Shown here: piece by piece, positions 35,391 through 44,425 of the stretch | How positions within the stretch are numbered: position 1 is the stretch's first letter | Layout: every line of letters starts with the position of its first letter | From: UBA11865 sp963749825 | GTDB lineage: Bacteria; Chloroflexota; Anaerolineae; Promineifilales; Promineifilaceae | Assembly: GCA_963749825.1 (NCBI GenBank) | Contig: CAVVOI010000009.1 | Coordinates: 496,001-560,000, forward strand | Direction of reading: 5' to 3' | DNA: 64,000 nucleotides | Position numbers and translations under genes: made by a program | Notes under the pieces: model-generated | What the model was told of the DNA's origin: nothing | Seen by the model: the letters and a program-made list of their open reading frames with translations, nothing else | Database searches by the model: none

Positions 35391-35863
35391 GTGCTGAGAT
35401 AGCAGGAAAATCAAAAAAATTAAAATCCGAAAAGCGCAAGTCCTTATTTGTGTTGACCGAAGCGCAAGCCGTATTGACATGGGGCGTTATTTTGGCGCTT
35501 GCTGCTATGGTTGGCGGTATTTATCTTTTTCAAACGAGTTCTATTGCAACCGTGGGTCGTACGGTGCAAGTGCTTCGAAGTGATTTGGACGAGGTGAAGC
35601 GCTTCAATTCGGTGTTGGAACGTGATATTGCCGAAGCGCAATCGTTGGTTCGACTACAAGAAGAAGCTCTCCGACTAGGCTATATTAAGGCGCAGCCAAC
35701 GGATGTGGAATACATGGTTATACCTAATTACCCTGTAGATGTCCCAGTAAGCGTGACCGAAGCAAACGATGCACGGTCGGATGTGCCTGAAACTATCGGC
35801 GAAGCTTTGTGGATCTATATTCAATCGAGTGTCGGTGGCCTGATGCGAGGGGAATCACGATGA
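35387..35863 (+). CDS. ftsL: FtsL-like division protein
   Basis: The protein is 158 residues, with a basic cytoplasmic part, one transmembrane helix (about 31-50) and then a heptad-like segment (VGRTVQVLRSDLDEVKRFNS...) of about 45 residues. This is the FtsL/FtsB layout. FtsL bridges FtsQ and FtsW-FtsI. FtsL sequences are poorly conserved, so topology and location between rsmH and ftsI support the call. It starts with GTG and overlaps rsmH by 4 and ftsI by 4 bases. Confidence 0.8.
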   Translation: MSAEIAGKSKKLKSEKRKSLFVLTEAQAVLTWGVILALAAMVGGIYLFQTSSIATVGRTVQVLRSDLDEVKRFNSVLERDIAEAQSLVRLQEEALRLGYIKAQPTDVEYMVIPNYPVDVPVSVTEANDARSDVPETIGEALWIYIQSSVGGLMRGESR

Positions 35864-37560
35864 ATGTTAGTCAACAAAGACGTTTGTGGGTCATCATTAT
35901 TGGCCTGGCGCTCTTAACGATTATCGTCATTTTCCGTTTGGTCTCGTTCCAGATACTGCGCGACGATGAATTGGCGGAGCTGGGACGTTCAATTCACAAT
36001 CAAGACTATATCGCCCGGCCGGACAGAGGTCTAATCTACGATAGAAATATGGCTGTGCTGGCGGGTAACGGCGATGACTACCAGGTTGGCGTGTCGCCTT
36101 CGTTAATCACCGATGCTGAGGAGATGGCGACGTCCCTTGCCCCAATCCTGCAACAGCCTCGACGAGATCTTCTACACAAACTCACTTCAGATTATCCCTA
36201 CGAACTTCTTGCCGGGCGCATTTCTCCAGAAGCGGCCGAGGCAATCAGATCACTCCCATTTGAGGAGGATATTCAGCTCGATCCATTGCCCCGTCGAATT
36301 TATCCCCAGGATAAGCTCATGTGCCACATACTGGGTTATGTGGATTTTGATGGCGTTGGAGGCTCAGGTTTAGAAGGTTACTATCAGACCGAGCTAGCAG
36401 GTGAAGCCGCTAGCGCCGTCATTAATATCTCGCCGTTGACCAAACAAGAAAGCGTGTTGGCTAGAGAAGGCGCCGATCTTGTTTTGACCATCGACAGGAC
36501 TGTCCAACATACGGTCGAACAACATCTCCAGCAAGCAATTCAGGAGTATCAGGCCCAAAGTGGCACTATCATCGTGATGGATCCTCGAACCGGCGCCATC
36601 CTGGCGATGGCGAGTAATCCCTGTTTTTCACCTTATGATTTTTACGATGCCCCAGAAGAGATGTTGCTCAATCCAATTGTCAGCCAGCAATATGAGCCTG
36701 GTTCGGTGATGAAGCTTATCACGATGGCAGCGGCTTTGGACTCCGGAGCTGCTACTCCAGCCTCCACATACTATGATTCCGGCGTCATCGTAATTGGGGG
36801 CCATGCCATGTACAACTGGGATCGCAGCGCCCGTGGGACAGTTGATATGACCGGTTTATTGGCCCATTCCCTAAACGTTGGCGCAGCGACAATCGCCACC
36901 TGGATGGGGCCTGATACGTTCTATAGCTATTATCAAAGGTTTGGGTTTGGCCGACCAACGGGAATCGACTTAATGACCGAGGCCAGCGGGATAATGCCTT
37001 TGCCGGGAGACCCATCTTGGACTGAGTCGAGCCTGGGAACCAATGCCTTCGGACAGGGGCTTGCCGTAACTCCTCTACAAATGCTCTCGGCTGTCACGGC
37101 CCTGGCAAACGATGGCTACCTCATGCAGCCTTATATCGTTCAGGAAATACATAAGGATGGACAAATATTGGTCCACAAGCCGACGGTTCTGAGCCGGCCG
37201 ATTTCTCAACAGACGGCCGAACAACTCACAGCGATGGCGATAACCGCAGTTCGAACAGAAGTTTTCGGCGCACAGATTGAAGGTTATACGGTTGCCGGTA
37301 AGACCGGAACCGCTCAGATTCCCGAAGGCGGCATATACCATCCAACTGACACCATAGCCTCCTTTATTGGTTGGTTACCGGCAGATTCGCCTGAGATAGC
37401 CGTACTGATAAAGTTGGACCGGCCGATGGCCTCGCCCTGGGGATCAACGACGGCTGCGCCAGCCTTTGCCGGACTCGCAACGGATTTGGTCAGCTTATTG
37501 GATATTCCTCCTGACAGTATTCGTTTGCAAGGAGATATTCTAGCAATCAGAGGTAACTAG
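35860..37560 (+). CDS. ftsI: Division-type penicillin-binding protein (FtsI/PBP3-like transpeptidase)
   Basis: The protein has an N-terminal membrane helix (about 9-28), a pedestal domain (RGLIYDRNMAVLA), and a transpeptidase domain with catalytic S282 in EPGSVMK, S337 in SLN and K481 in KTGTAQ, the three penicillin-binding motifs. It cross-links septal peptidoglycan. The ATG at 35860 overlaps the ftsL stop. No PASTA domain is present at the C-terminus. Confidence 0.93.
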   Translation: MNVSQQRRLWVIIIGLALLTIIVIFRLVSFQILRDDELAELGRSIHNQDYIARPDRGLIYDRNMAVLAGNGDDYQVGVSPSLITDAEEMATSLAPILQQPRRDLLHKLTSDYPYELLAGRISPEAAEAIRSLPFEEDIQLDPLPRRIYPQDKLMCHILGYVDFDGVGGSGLEGYYQTELAGEAASAVINISPLTKQESVLAREGADLVLTIDRTVQHTVEQHLQQAIQEYQAQSGTIIVMDPRTGAILAMASNPCFSPYDFYDAPEEMLLNPIVSQQYEPGSVMKLITMAAALDSGAATPASTYYDSGVIVIGGHAMYNWDRSARGTVDMTGLLAHSLNVGAATIATWMGPDTFYSYYQRFGFGRPTGIDLMTEASGIMPLPGDPSWTESSLGTNAFGQGLAVTPLQMLSAVTALANDGYLMQPYIVQEIHKDGQILVHKPTVLSRPISQQTAEQLTAMAITAVRTEVFGAQIEGYTVAGKTGTAQIPEGGIYHPTDTIASFIGWLPADSPEIAVLIKLDRPMASPWGSTTAAPAFAGLATDLVSLLDIPPDSIRLQGDILAIRGN

Positions 37561-37600
37561 ATACCTTTGAATATCGACTGATTTGTATTCAAGATAGAGA

Positions 37601-39028
37601 ATGTTGACACTGGGATTTGTTTTGGAAACTTTGACAGACTATCAGAAATCCGGCGGTGAACCATCCATAGCGTCGGCGGTGATCGATAGCCGTCTAGCAA
37701 TGCCAGGAAGCCTGTTTGTGGCTTTCGATGGTGAAAAAGTCGATGGTCATGATTATGTTTCCCAAGCCTTTAAAAATGGCGCCATAGTTGCGCTTGTCGA
37801 AAAACCAGTTTCAATAGAATGCACCACCGTTGAAGCTGGAAGACCAATAGAAGACCAATTTCCGGACGGCCTGGATTTGACGCCGCCAATTTGCATCCTC
37901 GTTGCCAGCACCCTGGAGGCGCTTCAAGAGCTTGGTAAAGCCTGGCGCAATCGATTTCCCAGCGTTCGCATCGTCGGCATCACCGGCAGCGTTGGCAAAA
38001 CGACTACAAAGGAGCTTACTCATTCAGTTTTGTCTCGGGGCTTTCGAACGCTTAAATCAGAAGGGAATTACAACAACGAAATCGGACTACCACTGACTTT
38101 GCTTAGTTTACGTCCCTGGCACCAACGAGCGGTATTAGAAATGGGAATGTATACCTCGGGTGAAATCAGCCTGCTATGTGAGCTGGCGCAACCGCAAATT
38201 GGTGTAGTTACGATCATCGGTTCGGTCCACATGGAATGGCTAGGTTCCATCGAGGCGATCGCTGAAGCCAAACAAGAACTCGTGCAGGCTTTACCTGCGG
38301 ATCCCATTGGCGTTGCTGTACTGAATAAGGATGATTGGCGAGTGATGGCAATGGCCGATCATACCGATGCCCGGATCGTGTCTTACGGTTTGGATCCAAC
38401 TGCCGATCTCTGGGCAGATAATATCGACTCGATGGGCCTTGAGGGAATTTATTTTAATATGCACTATGGACGTGAACGAATTCATGTTCATGTGCCCTTA
38501 CTGGGCCGCCATAGCGTGCATACGGTCCTGCGGGCGACGGCCGTGGGCCTTATCGAGGGATTAACCTGGGACGAGATAATTCCCGGATTACAGGACTTAA
38601 CGGCACAACTTCGATTGGTGGCAGTACCTGGACCGAATGACTCGATCATATTGGATGATACTTATAATTCCAGTCCAGAATCAGCGGTGGCAGCCCTAAA
38701 TTTGCTTGAAGACCTTGATGGAAGGCGAGTGGCCGTATTAGGAGACATGTTGGAGTTGGGCCCGGTTGAGGAGACCTCGCACCGAATCGTCGGCCGGCGA
38801 GCGCGCAGCGTTGCCCATATCCTCGTTTCGGTTGGACCGCGGGGTCAATATATTGCCGAGGAAGCGTTAGCGGTTGGCATGCCTCCGCAGCGAGTTTTCA
38901 TAACCGAAAATTCCGAGGAAGCCATACCTTTGTTAGAACGAATAATTGGATCAGGCGACATCATCCTCGTGAAGGGCTCGCGAGGTGTGAAAATGGATCG
39001 TATTGTAGCAGCCCTTGGACGGGATTGA
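37601..39028 (+). CDS. murF: UDP-MurNAc-tripeptide:D-Ala-D-Ala ligase
   Basis: MurF adds D-Ala-D-Ala to the stem peptide. The 475-residue protein has the P-loop GITGSVGKTTTKEL, EMGMYTSGEIS, and the MurF-type C-terminal DDTYNSSPESAVAAL with AVLGDMLELG. About 30 extra residues precede the ATP loop. murE, which normally precedes murF, is absent. The stop TGA overlaps the ATG of mraY. Confidence 0.93.
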   Translation: MLTLGFVLETLTDYQKSGGEPSIASAVIDSRLAMPGSLFVAFDGEKVDGHDYVSQAFKNGAIVALVEKPVSIECTTVEAGRPIEDQFPDGLDLTPPICILVASTLEALQELGKAWRNRFPSVRIVGITGSVGKTTTKELTHSVLSRGFRTLKSEGNYNNEIGLPLTLLSLRPWHQRAVLEMGMYTSGEISLLCELAQPQIGVVTIIGSVHMEWLGSIEAIAEAKQELVQALPADPIGVAVLNKDDWRVMAMADHTDARIVSYGLDPTADLWADNIDSMGLEGIYFNMHYGRERIHVHVPLLGRHSVHTVLRATAVGLIEGLTWDEIIPGLQDLTAQLRLVAVPGPNDSIILDDTYNSSPESAVAALNLLEDLDGRRVAVLGDMLELGPVEETSHRIVGRRARSVAHILVSVGPRGQYIAEEALAVGMPPQRVFITENSEEAIPLLERIIGSGDIILVKGSRGVKMDRIVAALGRD

Positions 39029-40029
39029 TGGCCTTTGCTTTAACTTTGGGAGGCGTGACATTTTTGTTGGCAGTGATTTGGGGTAGCCCCCTGATCGAAC
39101 TGATGCGCCGTCTAAAGCTAGGTAAACAAATAAGAATTGAAGGACCAAAAACTCATTTTAGCAAAATGGGTACACCTGCCATGGGTGGGGTTCTGATTAT
39201 TGGCTGGGTAGTCGTCATCACCGTACTAGTCAATCTGGTACGTGCTGTGCGAAACCTTGAGATCGCCGAAAGCGTGATAATCCCGCTAGGCGTGCTGGTT
39301 AGCTACTCGGTCTTAGGCGGAATTGACGATTACCAGGGATTCAAGCAACGACCCGGGGTCGGCATGCTAGCCCGCTACAAAATAGTTTACCAGGTTGCCA
39401 TCGCCTTGTTGGCTGCGATTCTGCTGTATTGGCGGGTAAATGATCAGCACGGCTGGATGGCCATACCAACTGTTCCATTTCTCGTCGACATCGGCATATG
39501 GTACGTGCCTATTGCTGCCTTCATTATTACTGCAAGCGCGAATGCTGTTAATCTGACTGATGGGTTGGATGGATTGGCCGGCATTATTGCTGCTACAGCG
39601 TTTGCCGCTTATTCAATTATCGCCTTTTTGCAGGACCAGCAATTTCTGGTGGTATTTACCTTTGTTGTCGTCGGCGCTTGTTTTGCTTTCTTATGGTACA
39701 ACGCCCATCCTGCGCAAATGTTTATGGGAGACGTTGGCTCACAGGCTTTAGGCGGCGCACTTGGCACGGTGGCCTTGATGACCAATCAGTGGCTGATTTT
39801 ACCGATAATCGCCTTAGTTCCTTTGGCGACAACACTCTCAACTATTCTCCAAGTAGGCTCGGCTGTTCTCAGCCGGCGTTTCTTGGGCCGTGATATTAGA
39901 CCCTTTAAGATGGCTCCTTTACACAATCATTTTGTTTTACTTGGTTGGAGTGAAACGCAGATTGTTCAAAGATGGTGGTTAATCGGAATCCTGGGCGCGA
40001 TGGTTGGCATCGCTCTGGCTCTGATCTAG
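39028..40029 (+). CDS. mraY: Phospho-N-acetylmuramoyl-pentapeptide-transferase
   Basis: MraY makes lipid I from UDP-MurNAc-pentapeptide and undecaprenyl phosphate. It has about ten transmembrane helices with conserved loops KMGTPAMGG, GGIDDYQGF, the catalytic NLTDGLDGLAG, MGDVGSQALGG and PLHNHFVLLGWSE. The ATG at 39028 overlaps the murF TGA, supporting translational coupling. Confidence 0.95.
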   Translation: MAFALTLGGVTFLLAVIWGSPLIELMRRLKLGKQIRIEGPKTHFSKMGTPAMGGVLIIGWVVVITVLVNLVRAVRNLEIAESVIIPLGVLVSYSVLGGIDDYQGFKQRPGVGMLARYKIVYQVAIALLAAILLYWRVNDQHGWMAIPTVPFLVDIGIWYVPIAAFIITASANAVNLTDGLDGLAGIIAATAFAAYSIIAFLQDQQFLVVFTFVVVGACFAFLWYNAHPAQMFMGDVGSQALGGALGTVALMTNQWLILPIIALVPLATTLSTILQVGSAVLSRRFLGRDIRPFKMAPLHNHFVLLGWSETQIVQRWWLIGILGAMVGIALALI

Positions 40030-40056
40030 ATCAAAATCACGATTGCAGTTCTAACA

Positions 40057-41469
40057 ATGATAGACGAATTCAACGGGAAACGAATTGTCATTCTTGGCCT
40101 TGGGCGACAAGGTAAGTCCTTCGCTCGGTTTGCTTGCCGCGCCGGTGCGGAGGTTGTTGTCTCTGATCTCAGGTCACAGGATGAATTGAAGGCCGAGTTG
40201 ACGGATCTTGCTGCTTTCCCAATTGAATACGTTTTCGGACAACATCCACTGGTCTTGTTGGACGATATTGATATGCTGATTGTTAGCGGCGGCGTTTCTC
40301 TTGAATTACCTATTGTTCAGGAAGCCAAACGACGGGGAATTGCCATTACAAATGATTCGCTCGAGTTTGTTAAGCGAACACCGGCAAAGGTTATCGGTAT
40401 CACCGGTTCAGCCGGGAAGACGACGACAACAGCATTAACAGGAGCGATGGTTGAACAAAGTGGCAAACGGGCCTGGGTTGGTGGCAATATTGGCCGGCCG
40501 CTCATCGATGAGCTCGATAAAATGGAACCAGACGACCTTGTCGTTCAGGAACTGTCGAGTTTTCAATTGGAATTATGGTCTCGTAGTCCCCAAGTGGCTG
40601 CGATTCTAAACATCACGCCGAACCACCTGGACCGTCACAAGACAATGGCAGCTTATAGCGCCGCAAAAAGCAATATATTGCGGTATCAGGCGATAGAAGA
40701 TGTGGCGGTCATTTCGGCCGATGATCCTGGCGCACTAGCATTGCAGGAATCAGTCAATGGAAGGCTTAGGCTCTTCAGCCTTGAGTTGATGGTAGAAGAT
40801 GGCGCTTACCTTCGCCAGGGGAAAATCTGGCTGGCTGATGGTGATCAAGCTTGGGCTGTCTGCGACCTGGACGACATTCCTCTACGAGGCCGTCACAATG
40901 TCTCAAACGTGCTCGCTTCCGCGACTTTGGCAAACACAGTTGGCGTACCAAATGAGGCGATTAAACAGGCGATCAAAGCGTTTACTCCCGTCGAACACAG
41001 AATGGAATTAGTGGCGGTCATAAACGATGTTCAATATGTAAATGATTCCATAGCTACAGCGCCTGAGCGAGCCATCGCTGCTCTGGATTCATTCTCCGAG
41101 CCATTGATCTTGTTAGCCGGCGGCCGTGATAAAGATATGGTTTGGGGTGAATGGGCGGAACGTGCGTTGACGAAGACAAAAGCAATTATCTTATTTGGTG
41201 ATCTTGCCGGTCATTTGGAAAGTGTTTTGATGGCCACAGGTGTAACCGGTCATGCCCGCCCGACCATCTCGAGATTTAACGATATGAGTGAGGCGGTTTT
41301 CGCGGCCTCGACGTTGGCTAATGCAGGCGATGTGGTCCTCCTGGCGCCTGGCGGCACCAGTTATGATGCCTATGTTGATTTTGCGGCTCGGGGTGAGGCT
41401 TTTCGGAAATTGGTCCATCAAATTGTGATTCAGAAAGCTGTAGGAAGAGGTGCAATATCAGAGCAGTAG
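40057..41469 (+). CDS. murD: UDP-MurNAc-L-alanine:D-glutamate ligase
   Basis: MurD adds D-Glu to UDP-MurNAc-L-Ala. The 470-residue protein shows VILGLGRQGKSFARFA, the P-loop ITGSAGKTTTTALTG, ELSSFQLELW, NITPNHLDRHKTM and the C-terminal LAGGRDKDMVW. The domain order is that of the family. Confidence 0.95.
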   Translation: MIDEFNGKRIVILGLGRQGKSFARFACRAGAEVVVSDLRSQDELKAELTDLAAFPIEYVFGQHPLVLLDDIDMLIVSGGVSLELPIVQEAKRRGIAITNDSLEFVKRTPAKVIGITGSAGKTTTTALTGAMVEQSGKRAWVGGNIGRPLIDELDKMEPDDLVVQELSSFQLELWSRSPQVAAILNITPNHLDRHKTMAAYSAAKSNILRYQAIEDVAVISADDPGALALQESVNGRLRLFSLELMVEDGAYLRQGKIWLADGDQAWAVCDLDDIPLRGRHNVSNVLASATLANTVGVPNEAIKQAIKAFTPVEHRMELVAVINDVQYVNDSIATAPERAIAALDSFSEPLILLAGGRDKDMVWGEWAERALTKTKAIILFGDLAGHLESVLMATGVTGHARPTISRFNDMSEAVFAASTLANAGDVVLLAPGGTSYDAYVDFAARGEAFRKLVHQIVIQKAVGRGAISEQ

Positions 41470-41491
41470 TTATGGAGAAGGCTGAAACGAA

Positions 41492-42730
41492 ATGGCAACA
41501 CTAAATGTAATTCGCAAAAATCGAAGTCGGGTCCGTTCCGGGCAGATGTTTCTGTTCGATTATTGGTTAGTGTTAGCAGTGGCTGGCCTTCTCGTCATCG
41601 GCATGTTGATGGTCTATAGCACAACCTTTGATCTCGGCCTGATCTGGCATGACGAAGCCACTTATTTCTTCATGAAACAAGTAAGAGCCCTGGTAGCTGG
41701 CCTGGTCGGCATTTTGCTTATTTTAAGGTTTGATTACCATAGCTTGCGCCGCATTTCCGTGCCTGTCCTGGTCGGCACTTTGATTTTATTAGTTTTCGTC
41801 CTGATCTTCGGCGAAAGAATTCTGGGCGCGCGACGTGGTCTAATTGCCGGTTCTATCCAGCCTTCCGAAGTCGCCAAATTAGCTGTCATTCTATATATAG
41901 CCCACTGGCTTTCGACTAAAGGCGACCGGATAAAGAATCTGACTTATGGCCTCCTACCTTTTTCGGTTATCACTGGCCTCGTTTGTGCGTTAATAGTCCT
42001 TCAACCTGATCTTGGTACTTCTATATTAATTGCCACGGTGGCCTTAACACTATTCTTCATCGCCGGGGCAGACTTGAAACAGTTTGCCATCGCTGGCATT
42101 TTAGGGGGTGGCGTATTTCTGTTCTTGATTAATACGCTTCCACATGCGCATGCGCGAATCGAATCGTGGCAGACTTCATTGAAGGATCCTGTCCAAGCCG
42201 GTTGGCAAGTTCAGCAGGCAGTAATAGCACTAGGTATGGGTGGATGGTTTGGTGTAGGGCTAGGCGAAAGCACTCAAAAATTCGGCCCTCTACCGGCCGC
42301 TCATACCGATGGCGTTTTTGCAATTCTGGGTGAAGAGTTAGGTTTGTTTGGATGCCTGCTCGTTATTCTTTTGTTGGCTTTGTTGGCCTGGCGTGGGATA
42401 CGCGCAGCGCTAGGCGCGAGAGATAGCTATGGCTTTCTGCTGGCAGTTGGAATTACCAGTTGGCTGTTAATCCAAGCGCTCATTAATCTGGCAGTTGTCA
42501 CGGCCGTTATACCTTTTACTGGTATGCCACTGCCATTCTTAAGTTATGGTGGTTCATCCCTTTTCGCTTCACTAATCGGTGTTGGCATCCTGCTTAATAT
42601 TTCAAGAGATGCTACTGTCAGTGTGAAAGTTCAAAATTGGAAACCAATCAGAGAGTCATTACGTGAGAGTCTTGATTTGCGGCGGCGGAACGGGCGGTCA
42701 CATATATCCCGCGCTAGCAGTCGTCGCTAG
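41492..42730 (+). CDS. ftsW: FtsW peptidoglycan polymerase
   Basis: FtsW is a SEDS-family glycosyltransferase that polymerises septal glycan with FtsI. The 412-residue protein has ten hydrophobic helices, QPDLGTSILI, AHTDGVFAILGEELG and the signature GMPLPFLSYGGSSLFASL. The last 23 codons overlap murG in another frame; the tail (LRRRNGRSHISRASSRR) is very basic and unconserved, as if extended over murG. Confidence 0.94.
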   Translation: MATLNVIRKNRSRVRSGQMFLFDYWLVLAVAGLLVIGMLMVYSTTFDLGLIWHDEATYFFMKQVRALVAGLVGILLILRFDYHSLRRISVPVLVGTLILLVFVLIFGERILGARRGLIAGSIQPSEVAKLAVILYIAHWLSTKGDRIKNLTYGLLPFSVITGLVCALIVLQPDLGTSILIATVALTLFFIAGADLKQFAIAGILGGGVFLFLINTLPHAHARIESWQTSLKDPVQAGWQVQQAVIALGMGGWFGVGLGESTQKFGPLPAAHTDGVFAILGEELGLFGCLLVILLLALLAWRGIRAALGARDSYGFLLAVGITSWLLIQALINLAVVTAVIPFTGMPLPFLSYGGSSLFASLIGVGILLNISRDATVSVKVQNWKPIRESLRESLDLRRRNGRSHISRASSRR

Positions 42731-43778
42731 TTTAAAACAATTGGGTTTTCCGGCCGAAGATATTCTTTGGATCGGTACCCAAGGTGAGATTGAGGAGAAG
42801 CTCGTGCCACTTGCCGGCCTTCAACTAGAAACTATCAGAGGTGGCGCTATCGTCGGCGTATCCTGGCGGACGAGATTAATCAATGCTGCCAAGTTGACGG
42901 CCAGCTTACGAGGTGTTTTCGGCATCCTGGATCGATTCCAACCGAACGTGTTATTCATGACCGGTGGCTATGTTAATGGTCCGGTTGCCCTTGCAGCCCG
43001 ATTGCGACGCCTACCGGCGGCCATTTTCTTGCCGGATATTGAACCCGGGTTAGCTATTAAAAGATTAAGTCAATTTGTTGAACGAGTTGCCTGCACGGCG
43101 GAAGCATCTTTAGGTTACTTTCCTGAAGGCAAGGGCATTGTGACAGGATACCCAATCCGTCAAGAGCTTCGCGATGCTACCAGGCTGAGTCGCACAGAGG
43201 CACTGGTCCGTTTTGGACTTACAGACGACTGGCCAACCCTATTTGTCTTTGGCGGTAGTCGGGGTGCTCGAAGTATCAATCGGGCATTGATGCGTATCTT
43301 GCCACAATTGCTTACGGAGATACAAATCATTCACTTGAGTGGCAACCTTGATTGGCCAGAAGTCGAGGCGAATGCACGGGCACTGCCATCGGAACTGGCT
43401 GGGAATTACAGGCCATATCCATATCTTCATGAGGAAATCGGTGCGGCATTTAGGGCAGCGAATGTAGTTGTTGCCCGGGCCGGTGCAAGTATGTTGGGAG
43501 AATGCCCAGCTTTCGGCCTACCATCAATATTGATACCTTATCCTTATGCTTGGCGATACCAGAAAGTTAATGCCGATTACCTGGTAAAGAATGGCGCCGC
43601 AATTCGATTAAATGACGAGACATTGCCGGCCGAACTCTTACCAGCTGTCATGGGTTTGCTGAATGATGAGGACCGGCTCTTCGAAATGTCGGCAAATGCA
43701 AAGAAGCTAGACAAACCTCATGCCGAAGAGAAGCTGGCAAATTTACTGGTAAGTCTGGCTCAGAGGGCTATTACATGA
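42663..43778 (+). CDS. murG: UDP-GlcNAc:lipid I transferase
   Basis: MurG makes lipid II. The 371-residue protein begins at a GTG with MRVLICGGGTGGHIYP, so the glycine-rich site lies 5-12 residues from the start and no later start is possible. The C-terminal domain has FGGSRGARSIN and RAGASMLGECPAFGLPSILIPYP. It overlaps ftsW by 68 bases and the next gene by 4. Confidence 0.95.
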   Translation: MRVLICGGGTGGHIYPALAVVASLKQLGFPAEDILWIGTQGEIEEKLVPLAGLQLETIRGGAIVGVSWRTRLINAAKLTASLRGVFGILDRFQPNVLFMTGGYVNGPVALAARLRRLPAAIFLPDIEPGLAIKRLSQFVERVACTAEASLGYFPEGKGIVTGYPIRQELRDATRLSRTEALVRFGLTDDWPTLFVFGGSRGARSINRALMRILPQLLTEIQIIHLSGNLDWPEVEANARALPSELAGNYRPYPYLHEEIGAAFRAANVVVARAGASMLGECPAFGLPSILIPYPYAWRYQKVNADYLVKNGAAIRLNDETLPAELLPAVMGLLNDEDRLFEMSANAKKLDKPHAEEKLANLLVSLAQRAIT

Positions 43779-44386
43779 TAAATCTATTCCTGCTTTTTTG
43801 GATGCTGGTTGCGCTTTTCACGGTCATTGGTTATATGCGCGGCTGGCAAAAAGAAGTCATCGCGATGTCAGGCCTGGTTGGCGCTATCGCCGCCTTGATG
43901 CAATTTGGCTATGAAATGGTATCGTTATTTGGGGCGTTGCCGGCCGAAGGTATGACGCCGGAACAACTCCAAAGCGTGCAAAAGACGCAGATTCTCATCC
44001 AGGGTGTCTTTTTTGCCTTTGTCGCCTTTTTTAGTTACCAGGTTGTAGCCAGTTTAGCCGTCAATATTGCCGGTGGCCGCCTAGGCGACCGGCTTCGCGC
44101 TGGTTTAGAAAAAAGAATCGTCGGAGGTCTCATTGGCGCTGTCAATGGCTACCTGACTGTCGGTGGACTATGGAGCTTGTTGGAGTACGTACCAATTCCG
44201 GACGGTTATGAGCATCTCCCAATCGGTTTATCATATCCTTTTGATCCCAATCTCATCATCCGTCCAGCAGTAGATACGATGGCTTACACGTTTACTGAAT
44301 ATTTGCCACTTGGCATCATGTCGCCGACGTTGTGGTTAATTTTATTCTTCGTGACATTCTTCATTGTTATTGTGGCCTTAATATAG
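43775..44386 (+). CDS. CvpA-family-like membrane protein inserted between murG and murC
   Basis: The 203-residue protein has four or five hydrophobic helices. The N-terminal GYMRGWQKEVIAMSGLVGA and the Gly-rich GGRLGDRLRAGLEKRIVGGLIGAVNG resemble the CvpA/colicin V production family, whose role in other bacteria is linked to envelope integrity. The ATG overlaps the murG TGA (ATGA), so it is coupled to murG. The family call is moderate. Confidence 0.65.
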   Translation: MINLFLLFWMLVALFTVIGYMRGWQKEVIAMSGLVGAIAALMQFGYEMVSLFGALPAEGMTPEQLQSVQKTQILIQGVFFAFVAFFSYQVVASLAVNIAGGRLGDRLRAGLEKRIVGGLIGAVNGYLTVGGLWSLLEYVPIPDGYEHLPIGLSYPFDPNLIIRPAVDTMAYTFTEYLPLGIMSPTLWLILFFVTFFIVIVALI

Positions 44387-44425
44387 GGATGGTATTACAA
44401 AAATCAACGAGACCGGTTCGAAGCC

